Origin: UBA5189 sp035631615
Lineage (GTDB): Bacteria > Chloroflexota > Limnocylindria > Limnocylindrales > CSP1-4
NCBI GenBank assembly: GCA_035631615.1
Contig: DASQIK010000028.1
Location: 1 to 19,401, forward strand
Reading direction: 5' to 3'
DNA length: 19,401 nt
The position numbers were made by a program, and so were the translations under genes. Under the pieces are notes generated by a model that saw nothing but the letters and a program-made list of their open reading frames with translations, was not told where the DNA came from and made no database searches. Below are positions 6,562 to 13,050 of the stretch, piece after piece (position 1 is the stretch's first letter; each line of letters begins with the position of its first letter).

Positions 6562-6567
6562 TATGCT
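6562..6567 (+). promoter_or_regulatory. Possible -10 element for the DNA methyltransferase gene
   Basis: TATGCT, 49 bases before the ATG at 6617. It is close to the TATAAT consensus, but no -35 is evident. A GGAG at 6599-6602 is rather far (14 bases) from the start codon. Confidence 0.35.
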
Positions 6568-6616
6568 CCGCCGCCCGGTGGCCCGGACGGGCCCGGATCG
6601 GAGTGTTGATCGCTCG

Positions 6617-7957
6617 ATGACGGCGGGCCCAACCGGCGGCAACGCGTACCAGCTCGAGCTCGGCCTTGGCGTCCCGCGCCTCGCGATCGAGCCCGAATGG
6701 AAGACCGAGCCGCGACTGTGGGGCCACTCCCTCCACCCGATGTGCTCGTACCTCGCGAGCTTCCCGGCGGCGCTGTCGCACGCCTTCATCGCACGCTACA
6801 GCCGACCGGGTGATGTCGTCCTGGACCCGTTCTCAGGCCGGGGCACCGTCCCGCTCCAGGCGGCCGCCGAGGGCCGGATCGGCGTCGGCAACGACCTGAA
6901 CCCATTCGCGCACCTGCTAACCGCAGCCAAGATCGAAGCGCCCACATCGGCGCAGGCCCGCACGAGGGCGACGGCCCTTCGTCTCGCCTTCGGGGCGACG
7001 GCCCACGTGTGGCGTGACCTCGCCGCGGCCATCCAGGCCGACCCGGCGCGGGGCGGCCCGGAGCCGGTGCCTGCCGAGGTCGCGCTGGCGTTCCATCCGC
7101 GGACGTTCGCCCAGCTGCTGTTCCTGAAGGCGTCGCTGGACCTGGACGCGCCGGTCGACCGGTTCCTGGCCGCGGCCATCGTCGGCATCCTGCACGGCAA
7201 GAGCCCGTCGTATCTGTCGACCCTCATGCCGAACACGTTCAGCATGGCCCCGCGCTACGTGCGGGACTTCGCGGCCCGGACCGGGTTCGCGTCCCCGGAG
7301 CGCGACGCCTTTGACGGCCTCGAGGCGAAGCTGACCCGCTTGTATCGCGACCCGCTTCCCCGCTCCGGCGGGCTGGCGCTCCTCGGCGACGCCCGCGACG
7401 CGGGCTCGCGCGCCACCTCCGCGCTGGTGGCGCGCCGGCAACCGAGCCGCGCACGCCTCGTCCTCACCTCGCCGCCGTACCTGCGCGTGGTGAAGTACGG
7501 CTACTACAACTGGCTCCGGACGTGGTTCCTGGGCTTCGACTCGCACGCCATTGACGCCTCCCTCGACGACGCCCACCGGCGCGCTCCGTACCTCGAGTTC
7601 ATCCGGACCGTCCTGCGCGACCTGCGACCGGCGATGACGGACGACGGCATCGCGGTCCTCGTGATCGGCGACGTGGCCACCGATCGAGGCCGGGCAGTGA
7701 CCGATGGCCACGACCTGGCCGAGCGCGTCTGGCAATCTGCCGCAGCGCCGGAGGGCTACAGGCTCGCCGGGATCGCCGACGACAACGTCCACGCCAACCG
7801 CAAGATGACCAAGCTCTGGGGTCCCGAGGCCGGGCGGGCCACCCAGGTCGACCGGATCGTCGTGCTCGGTGCGACCGAGGCGGGACGGCGACGAGCCTTG
7901 TCCGGGGCCCGGCTCCCGGTCGACTGGACCTGGCCGCCTCGTCTTCGCCCGCTCTGA
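6617..7957 (+). CDS. DNA adenine/cytosine-N4 methyltransferase, solitary
   Basis: The product is 446 residues. The S-adenosylmethionine motif I is DPFSGRGTVPLQA (70-82), followed by an acidic motif II (GVGNDLNPFA, 89-98). The catalytic motif IV is TSPPY (284-288), the serine form usual in N4-cytosine enzymes and some N6-adenine enzymes. About 190 residues separate the two, so the order is FxGxG, a long middle region, then the catalytic motif. That corresponds to the alpha-type arrangement, the middle part possibly being target recognition. Motifs further on (AVLVIGDV, 346-353; DRIVVLG, 412-418) are the expected later strands. The ATG at 6617 is chosen because upstream codons in the same open frame are Arg/Ser-rich and unlike the rest. 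No restriction enzyme or specificity subunit is nearby. An RNA-modifying relative is possible, but DNA is the more likely substrate. Confidence 0.85.
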   Translation: MTAGPTGGNAYQLELGLGVPRLAIEPEWKTEPRLWGHSLHPMCSYLASFPAALSHAFIARYSRPGDVVLDPFSGRGTVPLQAAAEGRIGVGNDLNPFAHLLTAAKIEAPTSAQARTRATALRLAFGATAHVWRDLAAAIQADPARGGPEPVPAEVALAFHPRTFAQLLFLKASLDLDAPVDRFLAAAIVGILHGKSPSYLSTLMPNTFSMAPRYVRDFAARTGFASPERDAFDGLEAKLTRLYRDPLPRSGGLALLGDARDAGSRATSALVARRQPSRARLVLTSPPYLRVVKYGYYNWLRTWFLGFDSHAIDASLDDAHRRAPYLEFIRTVLRDLRPAMTDDGIAVLVIGDVATDRGRAVTDGHDLAERVWQSAAAPEGYRLAGIADDNVHANRKMTKLWGPEAGRATQVDRIVVLGATEAGRRRALSGARLPVDWTWPPRLRPL

Positions 7958-8063
7958 TCACGATCGCCGAAGGCCGTGGAGGACACGGCGACGGTCCATC
8001 GACCGAGGTCATCGCCCGCCCGACCGACGCGCCGTGGCGGACGATCTGGCGCCTCCCGCTCGG

Positions 8064-8069
8064 TAGAAT
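8064..8069 (+). promoter_or_regulatory. -10 element of a leaderless promoter (75-residue gene)
   Basis: TAGAAT followed by exactly 6 bases and the GTG at 8076. This is the best -10 match in the window with leaderless spacing. Confidence 0.6.
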
Positions 8070-8075
8070 GCGAGC

Positions 8076-8303
8076 GTGAAGCAGATGTACCACCCGTCCG
8101 ACCTGGCGGCGATGGACCCGCTCGTCCTCATGAAGAACCTGGATCACGTCCGGATGACCAGCCGCCGCCTGAGCTACATCCTCCAGCAGCAGGTCCACCT
8201 GTACACGCCCGAGGCGAACCAGCTCCGCGATCAGATCGACGGCTACGTCGAGGCCGAGCGACAGATCGAGGGTGAGATGGCGAGGCGCCGAATCCGCGCC
8301 TAG
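8076..8303 (+). CDS. Small helical protein of unknown function (75 residues)
   Basis: The sequence is mainly helical and charged: MYHPSDLAAMDPLVLMKNLD, then RMTSRRLSYILQQQVHLYTP and EANQLRDQIDGYVEAERQIEG. Residues 45-70 could form an amphipathic or coiled-coil helix. It has no signal peptide, membrane helix or cysteine, so it is probably cytosolic. I do not recognise a family. The start is GTG with a TAGAAT -10 element 6 bases upstream, which supports the start and expression from its own leaderless promoter. It lies after the DNA methyltransferase with a 118-base gap and stops 4 bases before the stop of a convergent gene. Confidence 0.72.
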   Translation: MKQMYHPSDLAAMDPLVLMKNLDHVRMTSRRLSYILQQQVHLYTPEANQLRDQIDGYVEAERQIEGEMARRRIRA

Positions 8304-8307
8304 CGCC

Positions 8308-8613
8308 TCAGGCGACGGCGGCTGCGGCCGCTGTCGGAACCGCCGCGACCGTTGCGGCCTTCGCCCGCGCCCGATCCTCGGCGACGATCTCGGTGACGCG
8401 GGCCGCGAGGCGCGGCATCTCGAACAGGCCGAACCCGATGCCGTTCGCCTGGAGCTCGTCCGGTCCCCAGCCCCGGAACAGCCCGCGGCTCGCCACCGCG
8501 CACATCTCGTCGTACAGCTCGGGCCAGCCCACGCGTCGGCGCGCGAAGCAGAACCGAACGAACTCGATGGCGTCGGCCGTGAACACGTGAGCCGTCGCGG
8601 GGCGCGCGACCAT
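8308..8613 (-). CDS. Small protein of unknown function (101 residues)
   Basis: The core (9-75) is compact and likely helical: HVFTADAIEFVRFCFARRRV, GWPELYDEMCAVASRGLFRG and WGPDELQANGIGFGLFEMPR. It ends in an Ala/Val-rich tail (AATVAAVPTAAAAAVA). No family is recognised. Two cysteines (22, 38) and two tryptophans are present; there is no signal peptide. The ATG at 8613 is selected over an upstream ATG at 8667 because GAGGAGG sits 9 bases before it and the longer form adds an Arg/His/Cys-rich tail. A long leader with strong hairpins and a TACTAT -10 element lies upstream. It converges on the 75-residue gene. Confidence 0.7.
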   Translation of the reverse strand: MVARPATAHVFTADAIEFVRFCFARRRVGWPELYDEMCAVASRGLFRGWGPDELQANGIGFGLFEMPRLAARVTEIVAEDRARAKAATVAAVPTAAAAAVA

Positions 8614-8659
8614 GAATCCGATCCTCCTCGTCCCGAGTGGGGCGCAGTGACGCTGACCC

Positions 8660-8688
8660 GGGCGCACGGCGTGATGAACCGTGGGCCC
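8660..8688 (-). promoter_or_regulatory. Hairpin in the leader of the 101-residue gene
   Basis: GGGC-G-CACGG, nine-base loop, CCGTG-G-GCCC on the plus strand: nine pairs around one mismatch. An adjacent CCCA-GGGC-TGGG overlaps its 3' arm and offers an alternative fold. It lies between the candidate promoter at 8747 and the start at 8613, so it would be in the leader RNA. Confidence 0.4.
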
Positions 8689-8746
8689 AGGGCTGGGCGC
8701 TTCGGGCTTTGTGACCCGCTTCCCGGGGGGGTCGGCCAGTGCCTAG

Positions 8747-8752
8747 ATAGTA
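8747..8752 (-). promoter_or_regulatory. Possible -10 element for the 101-residue gene
   Basis: TACTAT on the minus strand, with a weak -35-like TTCCGG about 18 bases upstream. It would give a leader of about 125 bases. The DnaA-box-like array lies 31 bases or more upstream of it. Confidence 0.4.
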
Positions 8753-8782
8753 CGACCGGGCGCCGATTTCCCGGAAGATGGG

Positions 8783-8815
8783 TTCTCCACCTTTTCGTCC
8801 ACCAACTTATCCACA
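8783..8815 (+). repeat. Three DnaA-box-like nonamers at 12-bp spacing
   Basis: TTATCCACA at 8807-8815 is a perfect DnaA-box consensus. TCGTCCACC (8795-8803) and TTCTCCACC (8783-8791) share the TCCAC core, and the three cores start exactly 12 bp apart (8786, 8798, 8810). The array lies directly after the dgcA-like stop codon and upstream of the 101-residue gene. Confidence 0.45.
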
Positions 8816-8820
8816 GGCCT

Positions 8821-9867
8821 TCAGACCGCCCTGGACACCCCCAGGCCGGGCGCGCCGGTGAGCTGCCAGCGGTGGTCCGCGCCGAGGACGAGACCGGTGA
8901 ACGGCTCCGCGGCCAGGAGCAGGCTGCCGTCGAGGTCGACCCAGTCGGCGAGCGAGGCCACGGCGGCCGACGCGGCGATCGCCACCGACGTCTCCTCCAT
9001 GCAGCCGAGGAACGTGCGAAAGCCGAGCTCGCGGGCGCGCGCGAGCATCCGGGCGGCTGCCCCCGGCCCGCCGCATTTGGCGAGCTTCACGTTGACGCCC
9101 GCCGTGACGCCGACCAGGGCGTCGAGATCGGCGATCGTCACGCACGATTCATCGGCCACGATCGGGAGCGGCGATTCGGCCTGGAGGTCGCGGAGCCAGT
9201 CCAGGCGGGTCGCGGGAAACGGCTGCTCGATCAGCTCCACGCCGAGATCGACGAGCGCCGGCAGCAGCTGGCGGGCGATCTCGGGCGTCCAGCCGGTGTT
9301 CGCGTCGACACGGAGCGGCTTGTCGTAGACCGCCCGAACGGCCTCGAGCGTTGCGATGTCTGCCGGCCCGCCGCACTTGATCTTGAGGGCCGGAAAGCCC
9401 CCCGCTCGCTTCGCTCGCTCCGCGACGATGGCCGGCTCGTCGAGGCCGAGCGTGAAGTCGGTCGGCGGGATCGCCGTGGACAATCCGAGCAACCCATGGA
9501 CCGGCAGCCCGGCGACCTTGCCGGCCAGGTCGTGCAGCGCCGTGTCCACGGCGCACTTCGCGCTGCCGTTCCAGCGGATCGCGACCTGGAGCCGGTCGCT
9601 CGCGGCCCGCACGCCGTCCGGCGTCGGCGCGTAGCCCTCGATCGCGTCCAGGAGGAACGGGAAGATCGCCGCCATCGTGTCGACCGTCTCGCCGTAGAAC
9701 CGGTCCGGGTAGCCCTCGCCGAGTCCGACCAGCCCGGGAAAGCGCTGGTCCCGCAGCTCGACGACGAGGGTCGTCACGGCGTGGCCGGCGTCGTGGTCGG
9801 AGCGGGCGATGCGGAACGGGTCGCGCAGCCCGAGGTGCAGGACCTCGTGCCGGAGGTCGAGCGTCAC
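8821..9867 (-). CDS. dgcA: Enolase-superfamily dipeptide epimerase / N-acetyl-D-glutamate racemase (DgcA-like)
   Basis: The product is 348 residues, the normal size for the muconate-lactonizing subgroup. The capping domain (1-120, with FYGET and WNGSAKCAVDTALHDL) precedes the barrel. Catalytic residues are in place: K162-x-K164 (ALKIKCGG), metal ligands D188 (RVDAN), E214 (IEQPFP) and D239 (VADES), and the second base K261-x-x-K264 (NVKLAKCGG). These fit proton abstraction by two lysines, as in L-Ala-D/L-Glu epimerases and DgcA, which racemises N-acetyl-D-glutamate. The DgcN-like gene lies directly upstream and overlaps by four bases (GTGA), so the DgcA reading is preferred; murein-dipeptide epimerase is the main alternative. 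The GTG at 9867 is inside that overlap, and the frame upstream of it is open but only shadows the DgcN-like gene. Confidence 0.85.
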   Translation of the reverse strand: MTLDLRHEVLHLGLRDPFRIARSDHDAGHAVTTLVVELRDQRFPGLVGLGEGYPDRFYGETVDTMAAIFPFLLDAIEGYAPTPDGVRAASDRLQVAIRWNGSAKCAVDTALHDLAGKVAGLPVHGLLGLSTAIPPTDFTLGLDEPAIVAERAKRAGGFPALKIKCGGPADIATLEAVRAVYDKPLRVDANTGWTPEIARQLLPALVDLGVELIEQPFPATRLDWLRDLQAESPLPIVADESCVTIADLDALVGVTAGVNVKLAKCGGPGAAARMLARARELGFRTFLGCMEETSVAIAASAAVASLADWVDLDGSLLLAAEPFTGLVLGADHRWQLTGAPGLGVSRAV

Positions 9868-10985
9868 GAGGCCTGCGCTTCGCGAGCCGGCGGCGCGACA
9901 GGCAGTGCCCGGGCCACCCACGGCAGCGCGTCGACAGCCCGGTGGACGTGGGCCCACAGCTGATCGCCGCCGAAGCGCACCGGATCGGCTGCCGGCAGCC
10001 CGGTCTCTTCCTCGATCCGTGCAATGACCTCGCGCGCCTCGGCCTCGTCCGGGTAGAGCATCGTGTTCAGTGCGATCCCGACGACCTTCGAGGGAGCGAC
10101 GAGTCCCGCCACCGACTCGTGCAGCTTGATGAACTCGGGCAGCTTCGCGATCGGGAAATGGCCGCCGACGACGTGATCCCAATCGTGCTCGGCGAGGCCG
10201 GGCTTGTGGACCATGACCATCGCCTGGGGCGTGGCGCCGTGGATGAGCCCAAGAGTGACGGACGAGTACGCCGGATGGTCGAGCGAGCCCTGGCCCTCGA
10301 CGATGATCCAGTCGCCGCGGCGCTCGGCCTCCTCGACCATCCACTCGACCGTGCCCTGGACGAAGTCGCTGATGACACGGTCGACCGCGACGCCCCAGCC
10401 ATCGATCATCATCCCGGTCTGGCCGGTCGGCACGAAGACCGCCGAGTCACCCTGGGCGAGGGCCGAGCGCCGAAGCTCGAGCGCGACGGACATCTTGCCG
10501 ATCGCACAGTCGGTGCCGACGGTCAGGATCACGCGCTTGCCCGGCGCATGCGGCCGCCCGATCGCGGTCTCGTGGCGCTCCGGCGGGCGCCGGTAGTCGA
10601 CGATCCGGATGCCCTTCGCCGTCGCGGCCGCGGAGAACTGGGGATCGTCGCCGAGGAACGTGTGCAGGCCGGAGTGGACCTCGAGGCCCTTGTCGATCGC
10701 CTCGAGGATCGTCGTCCGCCACTCGGCCGGCAGCTTGCCGCCGGTCGGGGCGATGCCGATCAGCAGCGTGTCCGGCCGTTCCGGGAGCGCCAGCGCCTCT
10801 GCCAGCGTCGCGACGGCCGGGATGTCATGCCCGGGCAGCCACTCGGACACGTTGCGCCCCGCGATCGAGGAGTCGAGCACCGCGACGGTGCGGTCGGTGG
10901 CGTACCGGATCACGCCCATCGCGGTCTTCGCGTGATGTGCCCCGAACTGGCCCTCGGTCAGGATCACGAGGCGACGGGTCGACAT
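9864..10985 (-). CDS. dgcN: DUF1611 protein, DgcN-like N-acetyltransferase
   Basis: The product is 373 residues. The N-terminal domain (VILTEGQFGAHHAKTAMGVIRY, 7-28; DTLLIGIAPTGGKLP, 72-86) is typical of DUF1611. The C-terminal half is P-loop-like, with ILTVGTDCAIGKMSVALEL (153-171), a BioD-type GTD-x-x-x-GK motif, then VFVPTGQTGMMI and IIVEGQGSLDHPAYS (227-241). Family members include DgcN, reported to acetylate D-glutamate before racemisation by DgcA; the partner gene overlaps by four bases here. Together they would turn D-Glu into N-acetyl-L-Glu, linking D-amino-acid or murein turnover to glutamate metabolism. The ATG at 10985 is supported by a TACACT -10 element 6 bases upstream with no ribosome site, indicating a leaderless mRNA. 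The frame stays open upstream to 11165, but the added residues are Arg/Gly/Pro-rich shadow. Confidence 0.82.
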   Translation of the reverse strand: MSTRRLVILTEGQFGAHHAKTAMGVIRYATDRTVAVLDSSIAGRNVSEWLPGHDIPAVATLAEALALPERPDTLLIGIAPTGGKLPAEWRTTILEAIDKGLEVHSGLHTFLGDDPQFSAAATAKGIRIVDYRRPPERHETAIGRPHAPGKRVILTVGTDCAIGKMSVALELRRSALAQGDSAVFVPTGQTGMMIDGWGVAVDRVISDFVQGTVEWMVEEAERRGDWIIVEGQGSLDHPAYSSVTLGLIHGATPQAMVMVHKPGLAEHDWDHVVGGHFPIAKLPEFIKLHESVAGLVAPSKVVGIALNTMLYPDEAEAREVIARIEEETGLPAADPVRFGGDQLWAHVHRAVDALPWVARALPVAPPAREAQAS

Positions 10986-10991
10986 GGCCGG

Positions 10992-10997
10992 AGTGTA
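10992..10997 (-). promoter_or_regulatory. -10 element of a leaderless promoter (dgcN-dgcA operon)
   Basis: TACACT on the minus strand, exactly 6 bases before the ATG at 10985. Confidence 0.55.
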
Positions 10998-11017
10998 CGG
11001 TTGCGCCGAGCTCGCGC

Positions 11018-11128
11018 TCAGCCCTGGCCGGCCGCCTGGCGGACCGGCTCGGCGACCTCGCGGGCCATGGTCGCGATGCCGGCGGGACCGGAGCGACCCG
11101 GGATCCCGAGCGTCACGTGGTCCGGCAT
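11018..11128 (-). CDS. Possible 36-residue ORF upstream of dgcN
   Basis: The frame starts MPDHVTLGIPGRSGPAGIAT and ends EPVRQAAGQG before a TGA. Third codon positions are G or C in nearly all codons (33 of 35), the phase expected of true coding DNA here. There is no ribosome binding site or -10 element before it. It could be a small protein, or the last part of a lost gene. It lies between the divergent dgcN and methyltransferase starts. Confidence 0.25.
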   Translation of the reverse strand: MPDHVTLGIPGRSGPAGIATMAREVAEPVRQAAGQG

Positions 11129-11172
11129 GGATCGCCGGTCGCGCGAGGCCGCGGCGGGCCGACACTCGCCGC

Positions 11173-11178
11173 TACAGT
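11173..11178 (+). promoter_or_regulatory. -10 element for the SAM methyltransferase gene
   Basis: TACAGT ending 9 bases before the ATG at 11188, giving a leader of only two or three bases. Confidence 0.5.
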
Positions 11179-11187
11179 TCGGCAACG

Positions 11188-11943
11188 ATGTTCGAGGTCG
11201 CCGCGAATGCCTATGACGCGTTCATGGGCCGGTACTCCTCGCTGCTCGCGCCGCAGCTGACCGACCTCGCCGGGGTTGCCGCGGGCCAGCGCGCCCTTGA
11301 TGTCGGGTGCGGGCCCGGCGCGCTCACGTCCGAGCTCGTCCGGCGCCTCGGTGCCGATCACGTCGCCGCCGTCGACCCGTCGGCGTCGTTCGTGGAGGCG
11401 GCGCGGCAGCGCCACCCCGGCGTCGACGTCCGCAAGGCAACCGCGGAGGCACTCCCCTTCCCCGACGCCGCCTTCGATGCCGCACTGGCCCAGCTCGTCG
11501 TCCACTTCATGGCCGACCCGGTCGGCGGCCTCAGAGAGATGCACCGGGTCACGAGGCGCGACGGGGTCGTGGCGGCGTGCGTGTGGGATCATGCCGGCGC
11601 GAAGGGACCGCTCGGGCTGTTCTGGGCGGCGGCGCGTGCCCTGGATCCCGCGGTCGTCGACGAGTCCGACCTGCCCGGCACGCGCGAGGGTCACCTCGCC
11701 GAGCTGTTCGATGCGGCCGGGCTCCGGGATGTCCGGTCCTCGACCGTCGTCGCGCACGTGGAGTACCCGTCGTTCGAAGCCTGGTGGGAGCCGTATACCC
11801 GAGGGGTGGGGCCCGCCGGGGCGTACGTGGCGCGTCTTGAGGATGCGGCGAGGGACCGGCTCCGCAGCGAGTGCCGCGCCCGGATGCCAGAAGGCAGGAT
11901 CACCATCGATGCCATGGCCTGGGTGGCGCGGGGCGTGGCGTGA
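11188..11943 (+). CDS. Class I SAM-dependent methyltransferase (Methyltransf_11 type)
   Basis: The product is 251 residues. The N-terminus MFEVAANAYDAFMGRYSSLL matches the opening of ubiquinone/menaquinone-type small-molecule methyltransferases. Motif I is ALDVGCGPG (36-44), the acidic end of strand 2 is VAAVDPS, motif III is ATAEALPFPDAAFD, and motif IV is ALAQLVVHFMADP. GGLREMHRVTRRDGVVAACVWD is the usual motif V/VI helix and strand. The C-terminal third (EYPSFEAWWEPY) is probably the substrate cap. The frame is open back to 10984, but the ATG at 11188 fits the family start and has a -10 element just upstream. Neighbours do not reveal the substrate. The gene is probably transcribed alone and converges on the csaB-like gene. 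Confidence 0.88.
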   Translation: MFEVAANAYDAFMGRYSSLLAPQLTDLAGVAAGQRALDVGCGPGALTSELVRRLGADHVAAVDPSASFVEAARQRHPGVDVRKATAEALPFPDAAFDAALAQLVVHFMADPVGGLREMHRVTRRDGVVAACVWDHAGAKGPLGLFWAAARALDPAVVDESDLPGTREGHLAELFDAAGLRDVRSSTVVAHVEYPSFEAWWEPYTRGVGPAGAYVARLEDAARDRLRSECRARMPEGRITIDAMAWVARGVA

Positions 11944-12045
11944 CGACGTCGCGCATGGCGCGCGCCGGGTGATCGTCCTCGCCGCCGGCCACGGGCAGGT
12001 CCCGCCGCGTTTCGCCGCGGTCGGGCGATCAGCGCCTCGCGGGGG

Positions 12046-13050
12046 TCAAGCCACCGCGCGCCGCGCGAGCCCGCCGAACCGCTCGACGATGGCGCCGGGC
12101 GTGAGGTCGGCCGGTTCGAGCGATCGCTCGGCCAGCCAGTGGTGGCATTTCTCGGCGTAGGGAACCGGGATGATCGGGATGCCGGCGCGCTCGGCGAACA
12201 GCAGGCTGTGGTAGCGGACGCACAGCGCCGCGCTGAACGCCTCGAAGACGGCGAGCACCTCCGATGGATCGTCGGGGGGCACGAGCAGGCGGAGGCGCGG
12301 CCGGCGAACCATCAGCTGGCGCGCGAAGACCTCATCGTTGTGTCGTTCGAGGAATGGGTGGCGGCTCATCGGGAACAGGCAGAAGTCGAAGTCGGGCAGG
12401 CTGTCGACGAGCGTCTCGATCGCCACCGCAAGCCGCTCGACGATCCCCGGGTCAAGCGCGGTCACGCACAGCCCCATTACGGGGCGCCGCTCGGGCCGCA
12501 GGCCGACGGCGCGCAGGTGCCGGACCCCGGCCGCTCGACCCGCCGAAGGAACCACCGACGACAGGTCCGGCCGCAGCTCGGCCTCGACGCCGAGGCGCCG
12601 CATGAGCGTGACGGACGCGGCATCGCGAACCACGACCGTCGTCGCGCGCCGCGCCAGGGTCCCGAGGAGGCGCTCTCGCACCGGTGGCAGCTCGGCATCG
12701 ACGCCGATGCCCACCAGCGCGACATCGCGCCGCGCCAGCGTCGCAAGGAGACCGGCGAGCGGGAGCAGGCTCCCGAGGCGGCCCATGTCCCGGCCGAACA
12801 AGCCGCCGCCGCCGATCAGCACGCCGCGGTGGTACCGCAGCTCCGACGCCGCCTTGCGGATCGAGACCGTCTCGACCCCATGCGTCGCCGCGGTCTCGGC
12901 GGGCGAGCGGGAGACGACCGTCACGCCGTCGCGGCCGATCGTGTCGAGGAGCCCGGCGAGGATCGCCTCGTCGCCGGCGTTGCGATAGCCATACCCGCCC
13001 ACGACGAGGATCGGCTTCGGCGGGAGCGGCAGGTCCGCGAGGATCGTCAT
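12046..13050 (-). CDS. csaB: Polysaccharide pyruvyltransferase, CsaB-like
   Basis: The product is 334 residues, close to the usual length. The family start VVGGYGYRNAGDEAIL (16-31) is present, as are LIGGGGLFG (78-86), VGIGVDAELPPV, the central VVRDAASVTLMRRLGV and the C-terminal VRYHSLLFAERAGIPIIPVPYAEK. Such enzymes transfer pyruvate from phosphoenolpyruvate to sugar residues of cell-wall or exopolysaccharides; in CsaB the pyruvylated polymer anchors S-layer-homology proteins. It is the last gene of a three-gene glycan operon, and its ATG overlaps the stop of the preceding GT-C-like gene (ATGA), suggesting translational coupling. No SLH-domain gene is in this window, so the S-layer link is inference. 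Confidence 0.87.
   Translation of the reverse strand: MTILADLPLPPKPILVVGGYGYRNAGDEAILAGLLDTIGRDGVTVVSRSPAETAATHGVETVSIRKAASELRYHRGVLIGGGGLFGRDMGRLGSLLPLAGLLATLARRDVALVGIGVDAELPPVRERLLGTLARRATTVVVRDAASVTLMRRLGVEAELRPDLSSVVPSAGRAAGVRHLRAVGLRPERRPVMGLCVTALDPGIVERLAVAIETLVDSLPDFDFCLFPMSRHPFLERHNDEVFARQLMVRRPRLRLLVPPDDPSEVLAVFEAFSAALCVRYHSLLFAERAGIPIIPVPYAEKCHHWLAERSLEPADLTPGAIVERFGGLARRAVA

Noticed and set aside
4581..6620. 679-residue open frame on the plus strand
   Set aside because: Arg/Asp/His/Pro-rich antisense of two well-supported lipoprotein genes; high-GC DNA leaves such frames open.
6343..6789. 148-residue minus frame over the methyltransferase start
   Set aside because: Its first two thirds are antisense of the methyltransferase; the Cys-rich and aromatic frames nearby are more convincing.
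8272..9963. 563-residue open frame on the plus strand
   Set aside because: Antisense of the 101-residue gene and dgcA-like gene, with shadow composition and no motif.
9868..10344. Upstream extension of the dgcA-like frame
   Set aside because: It shadows the dgcN-like gene; the enolase-family N-terminus begins at the GTG within the GTGA overlap.
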